From positions 3,100,001 through 3,164,000 of the forward strand of contig CM055609.1 of the NCBI GenBank assembly GCA_029379385.1: a DNA stretch of 64,000 nt, written 5' to 3'. A program made the position numbers and the translations under genes. Positions 34,101 through 47,160 of the stretch are shown here, piece by piece (within the stretch, counting starts at the first letter, position 1; each line of letters starts with the position of its first letter). Source of the stretch: Quillaja saponaria. Its lineage: Eukaryota > Streptophyta > Magnoliopsida > Fabales > Quillajaceae. Below the pieces are notes generated by a model, which saw only the letters and a list, made by a program, of their open reading frames with translations, made no database searches and was not told the DNA's origin.

Positions 34101-37100
34101 TATCATTATAATCTTCTAGGAATTGCTTATGAGTTCAATTTTACAGTCCTAATTTATTTTTCTTTGAGAGGTAAATCTTTTATGAAACCCTGAATCTGTA
34201 GTTGATTGTCACCAATTCCAAATGAGCAATCAGAACATTTCCTTTCACAATATATTAGAATGAAATCTGCCATGAAGTTTCATGGTGAGTTGCTGACCTC
34301 AACTGCCACCAATAAAATCATGAAGAAAGCAGCACATTAATAAACAAGTAAATGAGATGTTATACTTACTTCTTCTGAAAGCTTCTCAATTTCAGAAGTG
34401 TGATGATTAATAGCATCCACTTTGTTTCCCCAAAGCCCAAGGAAACCGGTCTGGTGGAGAACACATCAAAAAGAGAAGTTGTAGTAAATCTGAAAACATT
34501 GATATGATGCTTTTAAAAGCAATAACATGTTAAATCTAAGTACCTTCATGTTGGGCCTCTCAGAACGATTTCTTGAATATTTAATTTGGTAATAGTCAAG
34601 CCAGTTCAGCATCTTTTTCTTCTTCTTGACCAATTTTGCAAGTTTGTTTGCATTGTAAACCACCTGCATTATAAATGTGGTTAATATGGCGATTTATAAG
34701 TCTTCTTAATCTTAACATCAAGAAGAAAAAAGTCACTAAATGAAAAGGCAAGATGACTTCATATAGGTCAACAAATCTGAAAATTTTGAAATGATGCTAC
34801 TTCAGGACAAAAGGAAAAGAGAGAGATAACTATTTTGTCTAATCCATGATAATGTCTATATTCTGTTGTTTTATCAGACAATTAGTATATAAGCATGACC
34901 TGAATATTAAAAAATATAGAAAATTAGAATAAACATATATGAACAAAAATATAAAATAAAAAAAATTTAAATTTCTATGAGTTATATGATTTTTCTGCTT
35001 ATTGATGATTTTGTCAAAACAGTATTAGAGTTTTTCATGTAATCTAATATTGTACCAAACAGTTGAGAAAAATAATTCAGTCATATTTTGCATTTTATCT
35101 AATCATGCACCAAACACATGATAATTGCTAATCTTTATAGGATATGTTATCTTATCTTATCATATCCATACGAACAATAGTGTTAAGGTTTAAGTTTAAA
35201 TAAATTGTGGCATGTAATTATGAATTAGTCTATCCTGGCAAGGAAAAAAAATCTTTGGTTGCTAAAACCATCTTGAGAAAATAATTTAGCCCATTCTTTA
35301 TTTAGTAATACAATGTTAGCTGGTGGCCTCTTGGCCCAGCGGCACCTATCTATCCAAGAGATCCAAAGGTCAACTCTCCTGTAATCCTACATGAGAATCT
35401 CCCTTCCCCCTCACGATATAGAAGAAAAAAAAAAGAAGTACAATGTTAAATTAAATCAAACACGGGGGATCCTTCAAAATAAAAATAGAAAAGTTAAGTT
35501 CTTGAAATAATATGTAGAAAGAAGCCTGTCTATACTTCTACTCATTGTGGAAGACTCAAATTTAAATTCTCAATCTAATTGTCCTAAAATAAGTAATATT
35601 AAGGTCACACAATTCCCCTTCCTCTAATCAGAAAAATTAGAAAATTAAGCACAAAATCTGCTTTGCCCCTTATAACATGGATAACATCAATGAGATGATC
35701 AGCAAACTGAATGTTATGGCAATATTAGTATATAAAGTAGGAACCAACCTGGTGAGTAAGATAATGATCTGGATGATTCACCAGAAAAAAATGTTCCACG
35801 AGCTCACTCACAGATTCATCCGGGTCTGGTGGAACATTTCGGGTAAGCACCTGAAACAAGGAAATTCTATAAGCAAGTTTCATATAACAATTGTAATAAG
35901 TATTTAACTACTTTTCTAGCTAGCATATTACAAAGCTGATCTACATATGACTTTAAGCTGTCATGAGTATATCAATCATCATATAAAAAATACTGCAAAG
36001 AAGTTCATTATATTATATTTGTTTTCTCTTCACATAATAAGTTGATAGTTTCTGCCAAGATACTAGTATGCTTATTAAGCTAGTAAACATGCACCTATGC
36101 GCTTCCAAACTTTTCTTTCTCATGTATAAGTACTAAAAATTATGCCACTGTGGAGATCCCCACAGTACACATGAGGACTAAATCATTAATTATTCAAATA
36201 CAAAAGTAGAAGGAGACTAATTCCTTCTTATAAATAAGGGCAAAAAATGAAATGTACCGTAAATTGATCAGGACGACGTCTTTCTGATGCAAGAAATTGC
36301 AATCGCATTGAGGCAACTTTCTCATACTCCTTTAGCAAAATGTAGCAAGTCCAAAAGGTAATGGCATAAGTTACTGCTATATGACTCCAAAGCCTGTATT
36401 ATAGTACGAAAAATGAATATAACACTCCAGTTCTCAAAGAAAGATGGAGGAGAGGGCAGCAACCATACTCTATAGTAATAACTTGAAATGAAAAAATAAA
36501 CTATGTTGATCCCAGACATAGAAATTGGGATTAGGCAGAAGAAAAAGTACTGAATAAAGATTGCATCACAGAATATGTGCAGAGTCTAGATGAAGTTACA
36601 GGCAGATGTTGAAGGAGATTTACTAAGATGGGAGATATTACGATAAGAATGCTCAACCACAGTATTAAGCCTAATCCCAATAGAATTAAATTATCTGGTC
36701 TCACCAAAAAAAAAGATTATCAGTTCAAGAATATGTAAATTCAGCTTGATGCAGTTTCAAAAATGTCAAAAGCTCACAAATGATGTCGAGGAAGAAAATT
36801 GATCCTGAAAATGTAGAACAGATTAGCAAGGGGTGAAGAAGATTTTGAAACCTTTGTGATCCAAAAGCAATGTTTGAAATTGAGAGTTTATCAATGTCGC
36901 TAGAAGTAACATTGTGATTCCTTTCCTGCAATAAGCCATCATCTGTCCAATTGACAGGTACCAGAACAGCCCATGTTATAAATGCTATAGGAGCAAAGAT
37001 CTTAAGTCTGCACGATAACAACAGAAAGATCATCATGATTAGGCCTTCCATTTTGGCAAGACATTATCTTAATGCAGTATTGGCGTCAGTTGCAGCCTAC

Positions 37101-37414
37101 CCTATCAAATAAATCCTCAGGTAAACCGCAGAGTCCAATCCAGCATGGTCAATAAGCTCCAGTTCTGGCATTCGAAGAGCATCTGGCATCCAATTCAAAA
37201 ACCCAAGATATGCCTTGAAGTCCAAATTGACAAACTTACTAACAAATGCTCCCCTATGTGTTGGACTGCTCCTTAAACCCTTCAGGTACCATTTTGGAAA
37301 GTATACCCTATCATTAAAAGGCTGAAGCCTTAAGATAGCGAATGCCAGAAGGAAAATTAATGCGCTGAGAATATTAATAGCAGCTGCAAGGCCGATATCT
37401 CCAAGTGTAGCCAT
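31156..37414 (-). CDS. OSCA/CSC1-like hyperosmolality-gated cation channel, eleven exons
   Basis: The exons are 37101-37414, 36852-37007, 36258-36393, 35749-35850, 34544-34663, 34370-34450, 33689-34029, 33358-33603, 32726-33050, 31801-32034 and 31156-31422. They add to exactly 774 codons (773 residues), the size of Arabidopsis OSCA1 (772). The family forms dimeric plasma-membrane channels that open on osmotic or mechanical stress and let Ca2+ in. Seen: an N-terminal membrane helix ('GLAAAINILSALIFLLAFAI'), further helices in exons 2-3, a cytosolic domain with 'TRNVPPDPDESVSELVEHFF' and the lysine-rich 'LAKLVKKKKKMLNWLDYY', then the DUF221 pore region ('AFFFLTFFFMIPIAIVQSLA', 'FLPSIALKLFLIFLPMVLMI', 'RRSASRYYLFILVNVFLGNI', 'GLVYAPVSPALLPFIIVFFA'). 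The acidic tail contains 'DGDDDEDDVVSE'. A leader intron is suggested by an acceptor just before the ATG. I cannot decide between OSCA1.1, 1.2 and 1.3. Confidence 0.93.
32371..32706. repeat. ~168-bp tandem duplication in OSCA intron 9
   Basis: Two adjacent units (32371-32539 and 32540-32706) run in parallel with about a dozen differences: aacaagca.agatgggcctg, then cactcataccacaaatgtat, then ttcccaccaacaagca. A third start (aacaagca) follows at 32707, directly before exon 9 begins at 32726. The duplication lies wholly in the intron and the exon 9 donor is intact. Confidence 0.9.
35319..35438 (+). mobile_element. SINE-like retroposon with 10-bp target-site duplication
   Basis: This 120-bp insertion starts gctggtggcctcttggcc, has a tRNA box A-like segment (ttggcccagcggcac) and ends in an A-rich tail (gaagaaaaaaaaaagaag). 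It is flanked by identical 10-bp repeats, tacaatgtta at 35309-35318 and at 35439-35448. It lies antisense in OSCA intron 4. Box B is poorly preserved. Confidence 0.7.
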
Positions 37415-38520
37415 TTATTCTTTTTAAAGCAACCTGTAAGGAGTAAGAAGCGATGCAGAAAGGGTTACATCCAGAGGAACCACCAACTTACAGGCAAAAT
37501 CTTAAAAAGAAAAAAAATTACAAATCAGGTCTTTCCAACAAGTGTAGATAAGTAACGGAGCTATTTACACAATGTACCATCAAAGTTAAAATTAGAGGCG
37601 TTTTTATGAAATCTTCAGAAAAATCAATACCTTCAGTTCTTAAGATGAGCTACTATTTCATCAATATATTCTTTTAAAGATACATTCTTTAGGATAAATT
37701 GGGACTCATATCAATATTCAGAGGAAAAAACCAAATCAGAGTGAAATCCAATTGAATGGAAATTCGCTAACAAGTTCCCACCAAGATCATATGGGACGTG
37801 ATCTGCAATCAAACTATTATTAAACCAGGAAGAACATAGTTTATCATGTCTCTTGCTCGCTCACGTTAACACAAAAGAATAGAAGCTCAAAAGTTTCTAT
37901 TTTTAGAAGAAAAACGGAAACTACAGCCCAAATCAGTAACATCCAGAAACAGCTCTCACAACCACTTAATCAACTACCACTACATATAGCTAATTGCATC
38001 CTGAGCTAACAGAGAAAATAATCTGAAAAATACTGAGCAAAAGAAAGGTTGAAAACAAGACAAAAAAACTTTCTGCTTTACTCACAATTCAGCTGAACAA
38101 AACGTCAAAACCCACGTATAAAATCTTCCAATGACAGAAAACTAGAGATGGAGATGATCCAAAGTTCAATTAGAGAGAGTTTGGATAGCTTTGCAACACA
38201 ACAAAGCCAGATGATTCCTTTACCTTCTTTCCAGGAAAACCAACGTACAAAACACGCTACTGGCTCACCCTTTTCTTCTTACATACAACAATGAAAAAGA
38301 ACTCGGTCCAGAAAAGGGAATAAGTAATGCAAACACTGAAATTTCCGGACAAACAGGAGAATCCACGGTGAAATCTGTTTGTTTGGATAGAAACGAAAGG
38401 AAAACAAATGAAACAGGAGGAAATGAAGAAGACCGGAACCCGTTGGATTTTGGTTGCTTTGTTTGTGACGATTGGAGCCGTTCTAGAGTGTACCTGTTTT
38501 TGTTGAAATGAAAGATTTAT
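37415..38520 (-). other. OSCA 5' leader and leader intron
   Basis: An acceptor-like 'ttacag' lies about 25 nt before the OSCA ATG, and a CT-rich leader-like exon occurs near 38380-38500. The region between reads as an AT-rich intron. No coding content is seen. Confidence 0.4.
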
Positions 38521-40835
38521 ATATTAAAATAATCAATCTTTTTAGTTTTTATAATGTAATAATCAGATCGTGGACGACGTAGTTTCTTAAACTTGTAAGT
38601 AGTAAATTAAGCAAACGATGTCGGCAATGTGCCACATGGAGTGTTCAACGGCTACTTTTATCGCTTTCTGGACATTACGCTAAAAATACACGCTCTGGTA
38701 CGAAGCGTGCGGAACACTGACGTATTAATTTTGGTTTAATATGTGCTGTCGAGTTGCTGAGGTGGCAACAGCGAAAGCTTAATGCATGACGCGTGGATAT
38801 AGCGTTGGTTGCGTGTGAGGGACCCAAGTGAAAGGACAGACACTTTTGAAGATATTGTAAAAAATATTGTAGGCATGAAATTTTGATGGTACGTTGTAAT
38901 AAAATCTTAAAAGAACATACCGTCGATATCATTATTATTTTTTACTTAAAATTTTTTTCAACAAATCTTAATTATTTTAGAAAATATTTATCAAGTATTT
39001 GATTGTTAAATCAATCAGTTGTTAATAAATTTTAATAATTTAATTTATAAACTTAAACAAAAAAGAAGTCTCAAAAGTAAACCTAAGATAAGATAAAGAC
39101 AACATTATGTCCATTTATATGTCAAAATTATAGATTTGGGACAAAATTATAAGGATAAGTGAATATTACTATTATGGTAGTGGGCATTATTGACAAGGAC
39201 TTGGGTATAAATAGAGTTTGGTAAGTTGGGGACGATGTTGTAACTGAACAATGATATAATTGAGATATCTTCTCAATTAATATGATATGGACTTGACGGC
39301 AAAAAAATAGGATAGGGACTTGTAATGAAAACTAGATTTCTTCTGTTCATTAATTTGATTGTACCTTCAAATGAGGACAAGTAAAAAAGTGGATGGTACA
39401 TATATCAAAAGTAATGATCCGTTTCAAATCTTCAACTTTTGAAATAGAACTAATATTTAAAAAATATTAATAATAATTCAACATATATTAATTATTAAAA
39501 AAATAGATATAATTCTTAATAATTAATAACATAATTAATAAATTTTGTTTTGTGTTACAATTGTCAAATTTCAACTCATGTATTAAAATAATAATAATAT
39601 AAAATATAAATATTTCAATAAACTTTAACACAATTTCATAAAAAAATCAAAACATGAAAACAAACATTTTACGTTTTAGTTTGTACTTTTTTTTGTTTTC
39701 AAGTTGGGCTTGAAAAATACCTAACTTATTTTTGTCTAAATACAAAATAATTCTGTTATACAAAATTGTTACTAGTTGTATTAATTCTCTCTAATTTTAT
39801 GATTTTTTTTAATTCTTAACGATGCAATTCCTAAAACGAATTTTATATCTAACTTAATTCATTTTGTGGTGATGGTCCAATACAACGATCTCATCCAGGT
39901 TTTTAAAAATTTGAATAAAATATGTGCCAGAGAATATTCCACTAGTACTGATCCTGCAACATTTTATTCCAATAGTGCTAACCCTACTTCGCCAAAAGGT
40001 TTTTAATTTACCATATCTAATGGAATGTAGAAGTTTCAAACCCAAATCATATAATTTTATCTTCTTTCTTTCTCTTTTTTTTAAATACCCATGCATGAAA
40101 CCAGATGGAGTTAATATTCGACTTTGACTTAAAGTTAATTTAAGAGATATTATCAATGTTTGACATTGCTTACATAATACTGCAAACATGATGGGTCAGG
40201 AGATATTATGCAATAGCAGCATGCCAGTAAATAGTAAAGGAATAGAGCATCTTCATCATTTTTAATGCGACAAGATATGTCTTTATTTTCTTTTGCTAAG
40301 TAGACAGTATAACTGTCTAATTCGACCAAATTTGTATTAGAATATACTCATCTTCTACAACAAACAGTAAATTTGACTTGTTCCATTGTTTGTCCTCTAG
40401 CCTATAAAAAGCCAAATTAGTAAGATAATTCGATGCCCTTGTGACCTTGTCTGTCTGTCTGTAATGTGTTTTACATCAAGACAAAGAGGAAAAAAAAAAT
40501 TAAAAATCAGAGTGCAACACAGTTCAAGTTGGCGGCATTGTAGATTCTGCAAAGAATTGTTAGAAAGAATTTGGAAGGTAGTTAAGATAATGTATAGATT
40601 GGAATGTAAAAGCAATTGATTTTCTTGGTTATAGATGCATCTCCTAATGATATCTACAGCAAGTGAGAATAAAAGAACACTATTCTGGATTTGATCATTC
40701 AAAGAAATGAACTATGTTCTGGTTAAACAGACAACAAAAGGATTATACTACTTTACAAATTCACAGATGATATGGCAAATTCAGGACTTTATCTTCCTAA
40801 GAAATTTGATATGGGCATACCAGACAACATGCATG
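38521..40835. other. OSCA promoter side and intergenic
   Basis: A GC-richer stretch at about 38570-38850 is probably the distal OSCA promoter. The rest, to the 3' end of the LysM kinase, is AT-rich. Nothing else is recognised. Confidence 0.5.
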
Positions 40836-43800
40836 CTACCTTCCTGACATGAGATTTACTAAAGCTTGGTTTTCATAAAAGGAACCGACATCCCAATCGT
40901 CAGTTGGAGATGAAAGCGTCATTAATGCAACTACAATTGATCTCATGCTTGGTCTAAGTTGAGGATTTTCTTGTGTGCAAGCTTTGGCAAGATGAGACAT
41001 CTGCAATTAGAATTTCCAAGATAGCCTATTAGTTTAAACCATTAATTGTCTTACTTTGTATTTAATAGGACCAGATACCACCTTAAGTACTGAATCGACA
41101 GGGTAGTTGTCGCCAAGTCTACGGTCAACAAGTTTACACAAATCTTCTCTTGGATCTGGCTGACTAAGAACATCTTCAAACTGCATTTCATTAGTATGTA
41201 AATATAAGCAAGATGTATAAATCCTTTCAGTGCAATTATTGTTTAGTAATTAGCAGGGGAGGGGCTGGAGAAACAACCAAAGCAACAAGTGCTGTTGATT
41301 CAGTGACAATATCGTTTGCCTTGACAATAGCCGCCTTAGCAGAGACAAGTTCGTAGAGGACAACTCCAAAAGCATATACATCTATCTTGGGGGAAACCTC
41401 ACCATATTGAGCATACCTGCATGCAAATGCTGCATTCAGTTGAATTCGTTTGATAATATTGAGGAAACTTGGAAACACATAACTTGTCAAGTTCTTTAGT
41501 ATGTGGTCTCCAATATATGCTATATACCCACAACACGTTCAGAATCAAACTTAGTAGTGGAAGCCTAAAAATGAACCCAGAACCGTGGTTTTTGTAACTG
41601 CTAACACCAGATCTTCTTATAGTTTGTACCATATTTACAGGTTGTAGGAATTGCAGAAATAATAAAAGAAGTCTGAAACTCTTAATCCTAATCATAAGCT
41701 ATCATGAACCAAACCTAAATATATGCCACTTAGATCTAGATTTCATGACCATGATTTACAACTCCATACTGAATAGTATATAGATTTACATTAAAGAACC
41801 CCCTCTTTCAGCCTCCCTTGCTACCACTCTCCCGCTCTCCTGCTCTCCTGCTTACAGTTAAAAAATAAAAACAATACATTCTTTCTCCTCACATATCCAC
41901 AAAACAATGCAATTTATTTTTGTCTCAAACAATCATAGACTTGATAGTGAAGGATAAAACTCACTTTTAGAGGGACAGTAGTCACATTTGAGATCCCAGA
42001 CAGCATCAGTTTATCTCAAATTATCAAAACCCTCATGGACATACTACCACTACAAATATTGGGTACCAGTTTAAAGAGATGCTAAAGCATTTGAGACTAG
42101 AGATGACAATTTTTATTTTTTATTTTTTTAATCAAAAATACAAAATAAAAAAGGAGCTTCTAAAACAGAACAACTTATAATGAAACTTGGGAAAAAGAAG
42201 TAATACTCTGGAGCCATATATCCAAATGTCCCCACCAGACGTGTTTGCAATGAAGAACTTGCATATTCAGTAAGCTTTGTAAGACCAAAATCTGCAACCT
42301 GCGGGAAAAGTTAGAACTTGAAAAAGAAAAAAGAAGACATGTAAAAGTCTTCAATCTGGGTCAGCTTTTGAAACCTTTCCACGAAAGTTTTTGTCAATCA
42401 AAATGTTTGCAGATTTAATATCACGATGGATATAGACAGGAACAGTGTGCTCATGGATATATTCTAGTCCTCTTGCTGAGTCCAAGGCAATTTGAACTCT
42501 AGTTGACCACGGTAATGGATCTCTTCCTATAAGGAACAAAAAGATATAGTTTATAAATCAAAATGTTGCCAAGAGACAAGAAATTCAATGTCTACATGGT
42601 ATATGCAGTATCTTTCTACCTGAGCCACATAAATGTTGGCTTAAGTTGCCATTCTCAATGTGCTCGTAAACCAAAAACAAGGAGCTCTCAACACAATAGC
42701 CTATTAAGCGTACCTGCACCGAACTCAAATGCAAGGACATATTATTGTAGGACCATTAAAATACACTTCATGGATCATCTGAAGATAAATAAATACCGCA
42801 CCCGTTACATAAGAAAATTACAAAATTCAGAAAAAATACTCCTTGTCATGTGCACAATCAGTATACCATTGCATATCAAGTAGTTATTTATTTTTAAGCT
42901 CATCATATATATCCTCAATATCTAGATTAGTAGGAAAGCTTCATACCAGGTTTAAGTGATGGACATGTGTTAGAACATTCAGCTCAGCAAGAAATTCTTT
43001 TGATGCCTGCATATCCATCTTCTTGATTGCAGCTTTCTGCATGATTATTGGAGGAAACAGTCAACCATTTATTTCCTCCACAAGCAATAGAATGAGTGAG
43101 AAGCTCCTGATAAAGGCCCCCCTGCTCAAAATAATTATCCTCTTGACAAAAGCTCAAACATTTAAAATAAAAATACTATGTTCATTCAAACTAGTTGTGA
43201 CAGGGATAGAGTTCAAGTTTTGCCCTAAATAATGGTAGTGTTATTTCTGTATTGAAACCTATGAATGGGTAAAGATGGACTTTTGATAATAATAAAACTT
43301 TGGCCGTCTACAATCAACTAACATACCAAAATGGAATAAGGAAAACTATTTTCGGGCAGACTGGTGCATGTCTACTAACACTGATTACAGAGTACAAACC
43401 TCTCCTCGAAGCTCTGCATAGTAAACAGTCCCAAAGCCACCTTGCCCAATCTTATTAGCCAAACTGAAGCCATCAGTAGCTTTGGAAAGCTCTTCATATG
43501 AGAATTCCACCGACTTGTCTACTGTAATACCTGTAAGACCTGGTGAAGCACCACCAACTGATTCTGATGTCTTCTCCAAGCTGCTTCCGGAACCTAAATC
43601 CACAAAAGGAAAAATCAAGCACATAAAATTGACATATTATAACTTCAAAATTGACAAGTCAACAAAAACTAAGATTATAACTACAAGAAAGATAATATCA
43701 GCCTGCACATATTCTTTAGTCCAAGGACAAGCTCTAACGAGACCTAGTTCAGCTTTTATGTGCCTTTCCATCTAATTCTTTAATCAACTTGAGGTATAGG

Positions 43801-46800
43801 AGGAAAGTAGGTCCGGTGACATAAACCAAATCTAAAATAATATTTGGCTAATCAGAGCCTCAGAGGGCTCCTGGACCTTGGGTTACACAATAGGGGTTAG
43901 TCCAGACTCCGTCCTTATTTCCAAAAACTCCGAAGACGCATTCCTTGTGCTGGGTATATTTACTTTGCAAGGTGGCAATCCTAGGACAAGCTCCAAAAAG
44001 AGCAAGTGACTCTTCATCTGAGCCAATTAGCCAAAGCTCAAGAGTAAATAAAACAAAAAACAATTACTGCCAACTGTAGCCTTACCTTTTCTAACAAAAG
44101 CACTAACTTGATCAGGTCCAGCGTGAGAAGTTTTAGTCAGTAAGAAAACAAAGTCAAATAAACATGAACTACTTATGTTAAACTTAAAAATGATTGTGTA
44201 CATAATATGGAATATTGAATATGCTTTCAGTTTGATACGAGATGTCCATAACAGGAAATAACAAACAACATATCCTAATAAACAGAGCAAATAATTAACC
44301 CTGCGATATCTTTGCTTCCAATTGTCACACAATTTCTTCCCTAGAAAAATCACCTCTATTGATTGAAATTGAAAATAAACAGTAAAGGATCCTTCATTGG
44401 GAATAGCTGCTAAAACATAATACAAAAATAAAAATTGAATTACCATGTCCAAGTTGAGTATACGGGTCTACAGGTGCACCTGGAAGACAGGATACCTCCA
44501 CCACCTTCTTCCTTCTATAAATCCCAACATATAAAACAATGGCCAACACTAGGGCCCCAGCGACTCCTCCAACAGATATGCCAGTAATGGCTCTGCCCGA
44601 GATTCCTGTTTAAAATGCCATCACAATAAAAGCATAAGATAACATTGTTGCCCACTTTAGTGTTTCATATTGGACTTCACATAACAAAAGTTGTAATTAC
44701 TAAGCTGCACTGTAGAAATGCATACAGAAGAATCAATGACCTGAGCTGCAAAAGGAAAAATAAAAAACATAAATGTAGGCAAATTGAAACATTGTAATTT
44801 CTCTAATAGTTAAAGTAATGTAACTTTGAACTCAAATTGCATGCATATAAAGGTACTATAACTAAAATTTACCTTAACTTCATTGGTGGGTGGTTTCCAT
44901 ATTCATCTGCGAGACAGAAACCATTGATAAGAAAACACTTCGGGAACTTCTATCAAGGGTATGCAGTGAAACATGGATTCTTATTATGTAAATGTGGCTC
45001 CATGGGCTCCGGCTCTAACCGGCTACTCTTTGCGATTCTTTAGAAGAAGGGCAGCGAGCTGACACGGAAAGGATGGAATAGAAGAAATGGGCCGAATCCT
45101 GGTAATTTTTATGGGCCCACTTATCAAGGCATTTTACTTGTAGGTCGGGTCCCCAATTTATTTCATTATTGGGGCCCAACCAGCACCACAGATAGAATGT
45201 GAGCCCAATCATTATTATTATTATTATTTATCTTTATCCATTTGAAAATTGAAAAAGACAATTACATTTTAACTTGTAAAAAAAATAAAAAAGAAGGAAA
45301 AACAACATCTATTGCAAAACACGTGTGGCATTAAATATCTTTCTTCTCTTTTTATTTTTTATACGCACACATTATCAAAAATATTATATTTTATGACAAG
45401 TTAATAATTTTTATTTCAATTACGGAGAAAGATATTACAAACATTTTGAAAACTGTAAGATGAAACTAGCCATAAAAAAAAAAATTTAAACGAAAATAAT
45501 AAAAATATAATATTGTAAAAATAATATTTGTAATTCAATCAAATAAAAAATTTATCATCATATATGTCTGCAAACATCATGGCCATATGCACCTTAAGAA
45601 GACCTTGTAAAAGTGCATGAAAAGGACCACCAAAAAATATTTTTGAAATAAAGGGCATTTTTTTTTTTAAGAAAAAAGAATTGATTATTAGCTTCCATAT
45701 CATTGATCAAGGAATGTCTCTTAATCAATTAAAATACTGCATTAATAATTAGTTAAATAATCATCTGACCTATGTTAAATTGTTTGATTCCAAGATGGTT
45801 TATCTTAAATTAAATAACTTTCATTTCAAATGCTTCCAAATTTTTTTCTAATTCTTTAATTAATAGCCGTCCTTTTTAATGTTTCTATTAGGAAATGGAA
45901 TATGCCAAGACAAAAGGTAGAATAGTCATAATATGAGCCCGAATTTTCCTTCGGAATTTCTTTGTAGTTACAAGAGAAAGGTTTTTCATTTTTTAGCCGA
46001 AAAGATATGTGATTATGAAATAGAAATTTCATTGAGACTGATTTTTATTTGTATATCGTTATTCTATATTTTATGAAATTCTTATTTTGTAGCTATAGCC
46101 GATCCAAAAATATGAGATAATGAGTGTAATCCAAAGTAAGATTCATAAGTGATTGTTAATGAAGTTGAAGTTACCAACTAGTATTATGGTGTATAGACCG
46201 AAATTCAATTATATAAAGAAAAAAAAGAGTTCATATAGGCACTGAATAAATTGATTTATACGCAAAAGTTCTCACATTTAACGACTTTACGTTTTATACT
46301 CAGAAACAATATATTGTAATTTAAAAGAAGTAAATAATAAGAATATCGTATTGTTATTATAAAAATAAAAATAAAAATAACCAACCTGTAGACGGCACAA
46401 AGACTAATCCACTGCCAGCACTAAAATTGGCCCCGGTGTTGTACCTCTCTAGCAGCTCCGCCGGAACGGCAGACTCGTCCGCCACATATGACAAATTCTC
46501 GCCAGGGCGGAGTGGATATGTCACAAACAATCCGTAATCTTTTGACACGTGTTCATCACCGCATGAGCAATTAACCGTGACATTAATTAAAACATTTGTT
46601 GGTATTCTAGTAGCTTCATAATCATTAACGCTATGGACCCAATCCTCAGTAGTAAGGTTAGAGAAAGCAATTTCAGCAATTTTTGCGTAAGTATCACCAA
46701 ATTGGGTAATATAAGAGAAAGTATGGCCTAAAAATTCACCATTCAAGCAATCACATGAGAAAGGTACATTAAGTCTTGCAAAACTAGGGACATAATCTGG

Positions 46801-47019
46801 GTTTGGAACTTTGGGATTGTATTTTAGAATATCAGAAATTTGTTGGCCAAAGATGTTGCTAATGTAAGAAAGATTTGAGCCTTCCCAAACATAATATGAA
46901 GCTATAGCAAGCTTACACCCAGACCTGCACTTGGCTTGGGTTTTTAAGAAGAGGAAGAAGAAGAAAACTTGAAAGGCTAAGAATACAACTGGGTTTTTCC
47001 TATTTGGGTATTTGGTCAT
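40836..47019 (-). CDS. LysM receptor-like kinase (CERK1/LYK1-like), eleven exons, one frame break at exon 2
   Basis: The exons are 46386-47019, 44873-44906 (34 nt), 44444-44605, 43400-43593, 42947-43036, 42620-42713, 42375-42526, 42207-42298, 41278-41416, 41082-41180 and 40836-41000. Exon 1 codes for the signal peptide and the LysM ectodomain with the CxC pairs 'SCDCLNG' and 'NCSCGDE'. Exon 3 carries the membrane segment ('[21 protein letters not shown]'; the cytosolic side starts RRKK). The kinase shows '[15 protein letters not shown]', the lysine in 'AAIKKMD', '[12 protein letters not shown]', 'ADFGLTKL' and '[19 protein letters not shown]', so it is an active RD kinase. It ends '[12 protein letters not shown]'. 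CERK1 is the chitin co-receptor at the plasma membrane. The total is one base over a whole number of codons; the phases disagree only between exons 1, 2 and 3, pointing to one extra base at or near exon 2. Corrected length: 617 residues. Confidence 0.9.
44907..46385 (-). other. LysM-RLK intron 1 with promoter-like island
   Basis: This 1.48-kb intron is AT-rich except for about 45000-45205, which is GC-richer. That island holds several GGCCCA/TGGGCC-type site II motifs ('atgggccg', 'tgggccca', 'ggggcccaac', 'gagcccaat'). A CACGTG G-box follows at 45320-45325. Such clusters are typical of plant promoters. I see no coding exon here. Confidence 0.45.
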
Positions 47020-47141
47020 TTTTTGGAAGAAGTAGGAGGAGAATCAAAAGGGTTGGAAGCTAATGAGTTTAGAAATCATTTGCAGAATGAAGGTAGAAGG
47101 GTAGAAAGGATTTTGAAGGTTTTGGCATTGTGCAATTAGAT

Positions 47142-47160
47142 GTATATATATTATATATAT
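47142..47160 (-). promoter_or_regulatory. Candidate TATA region of LysM-RLK
   Basis: The run tatatatattatatatat lies 120-140 bp before the ATG at 47019 on the minus strand. It is the only TATA-like element at suitable spacing, but a low-complexity run. Confidence 0.35.

Noticed and set aside
45015..45212. Small ORF in LysM-RLK intron 1 as a hidden exon
   Set aside because: No conserved content; splice phases of the neighbouring exons do not call for it.
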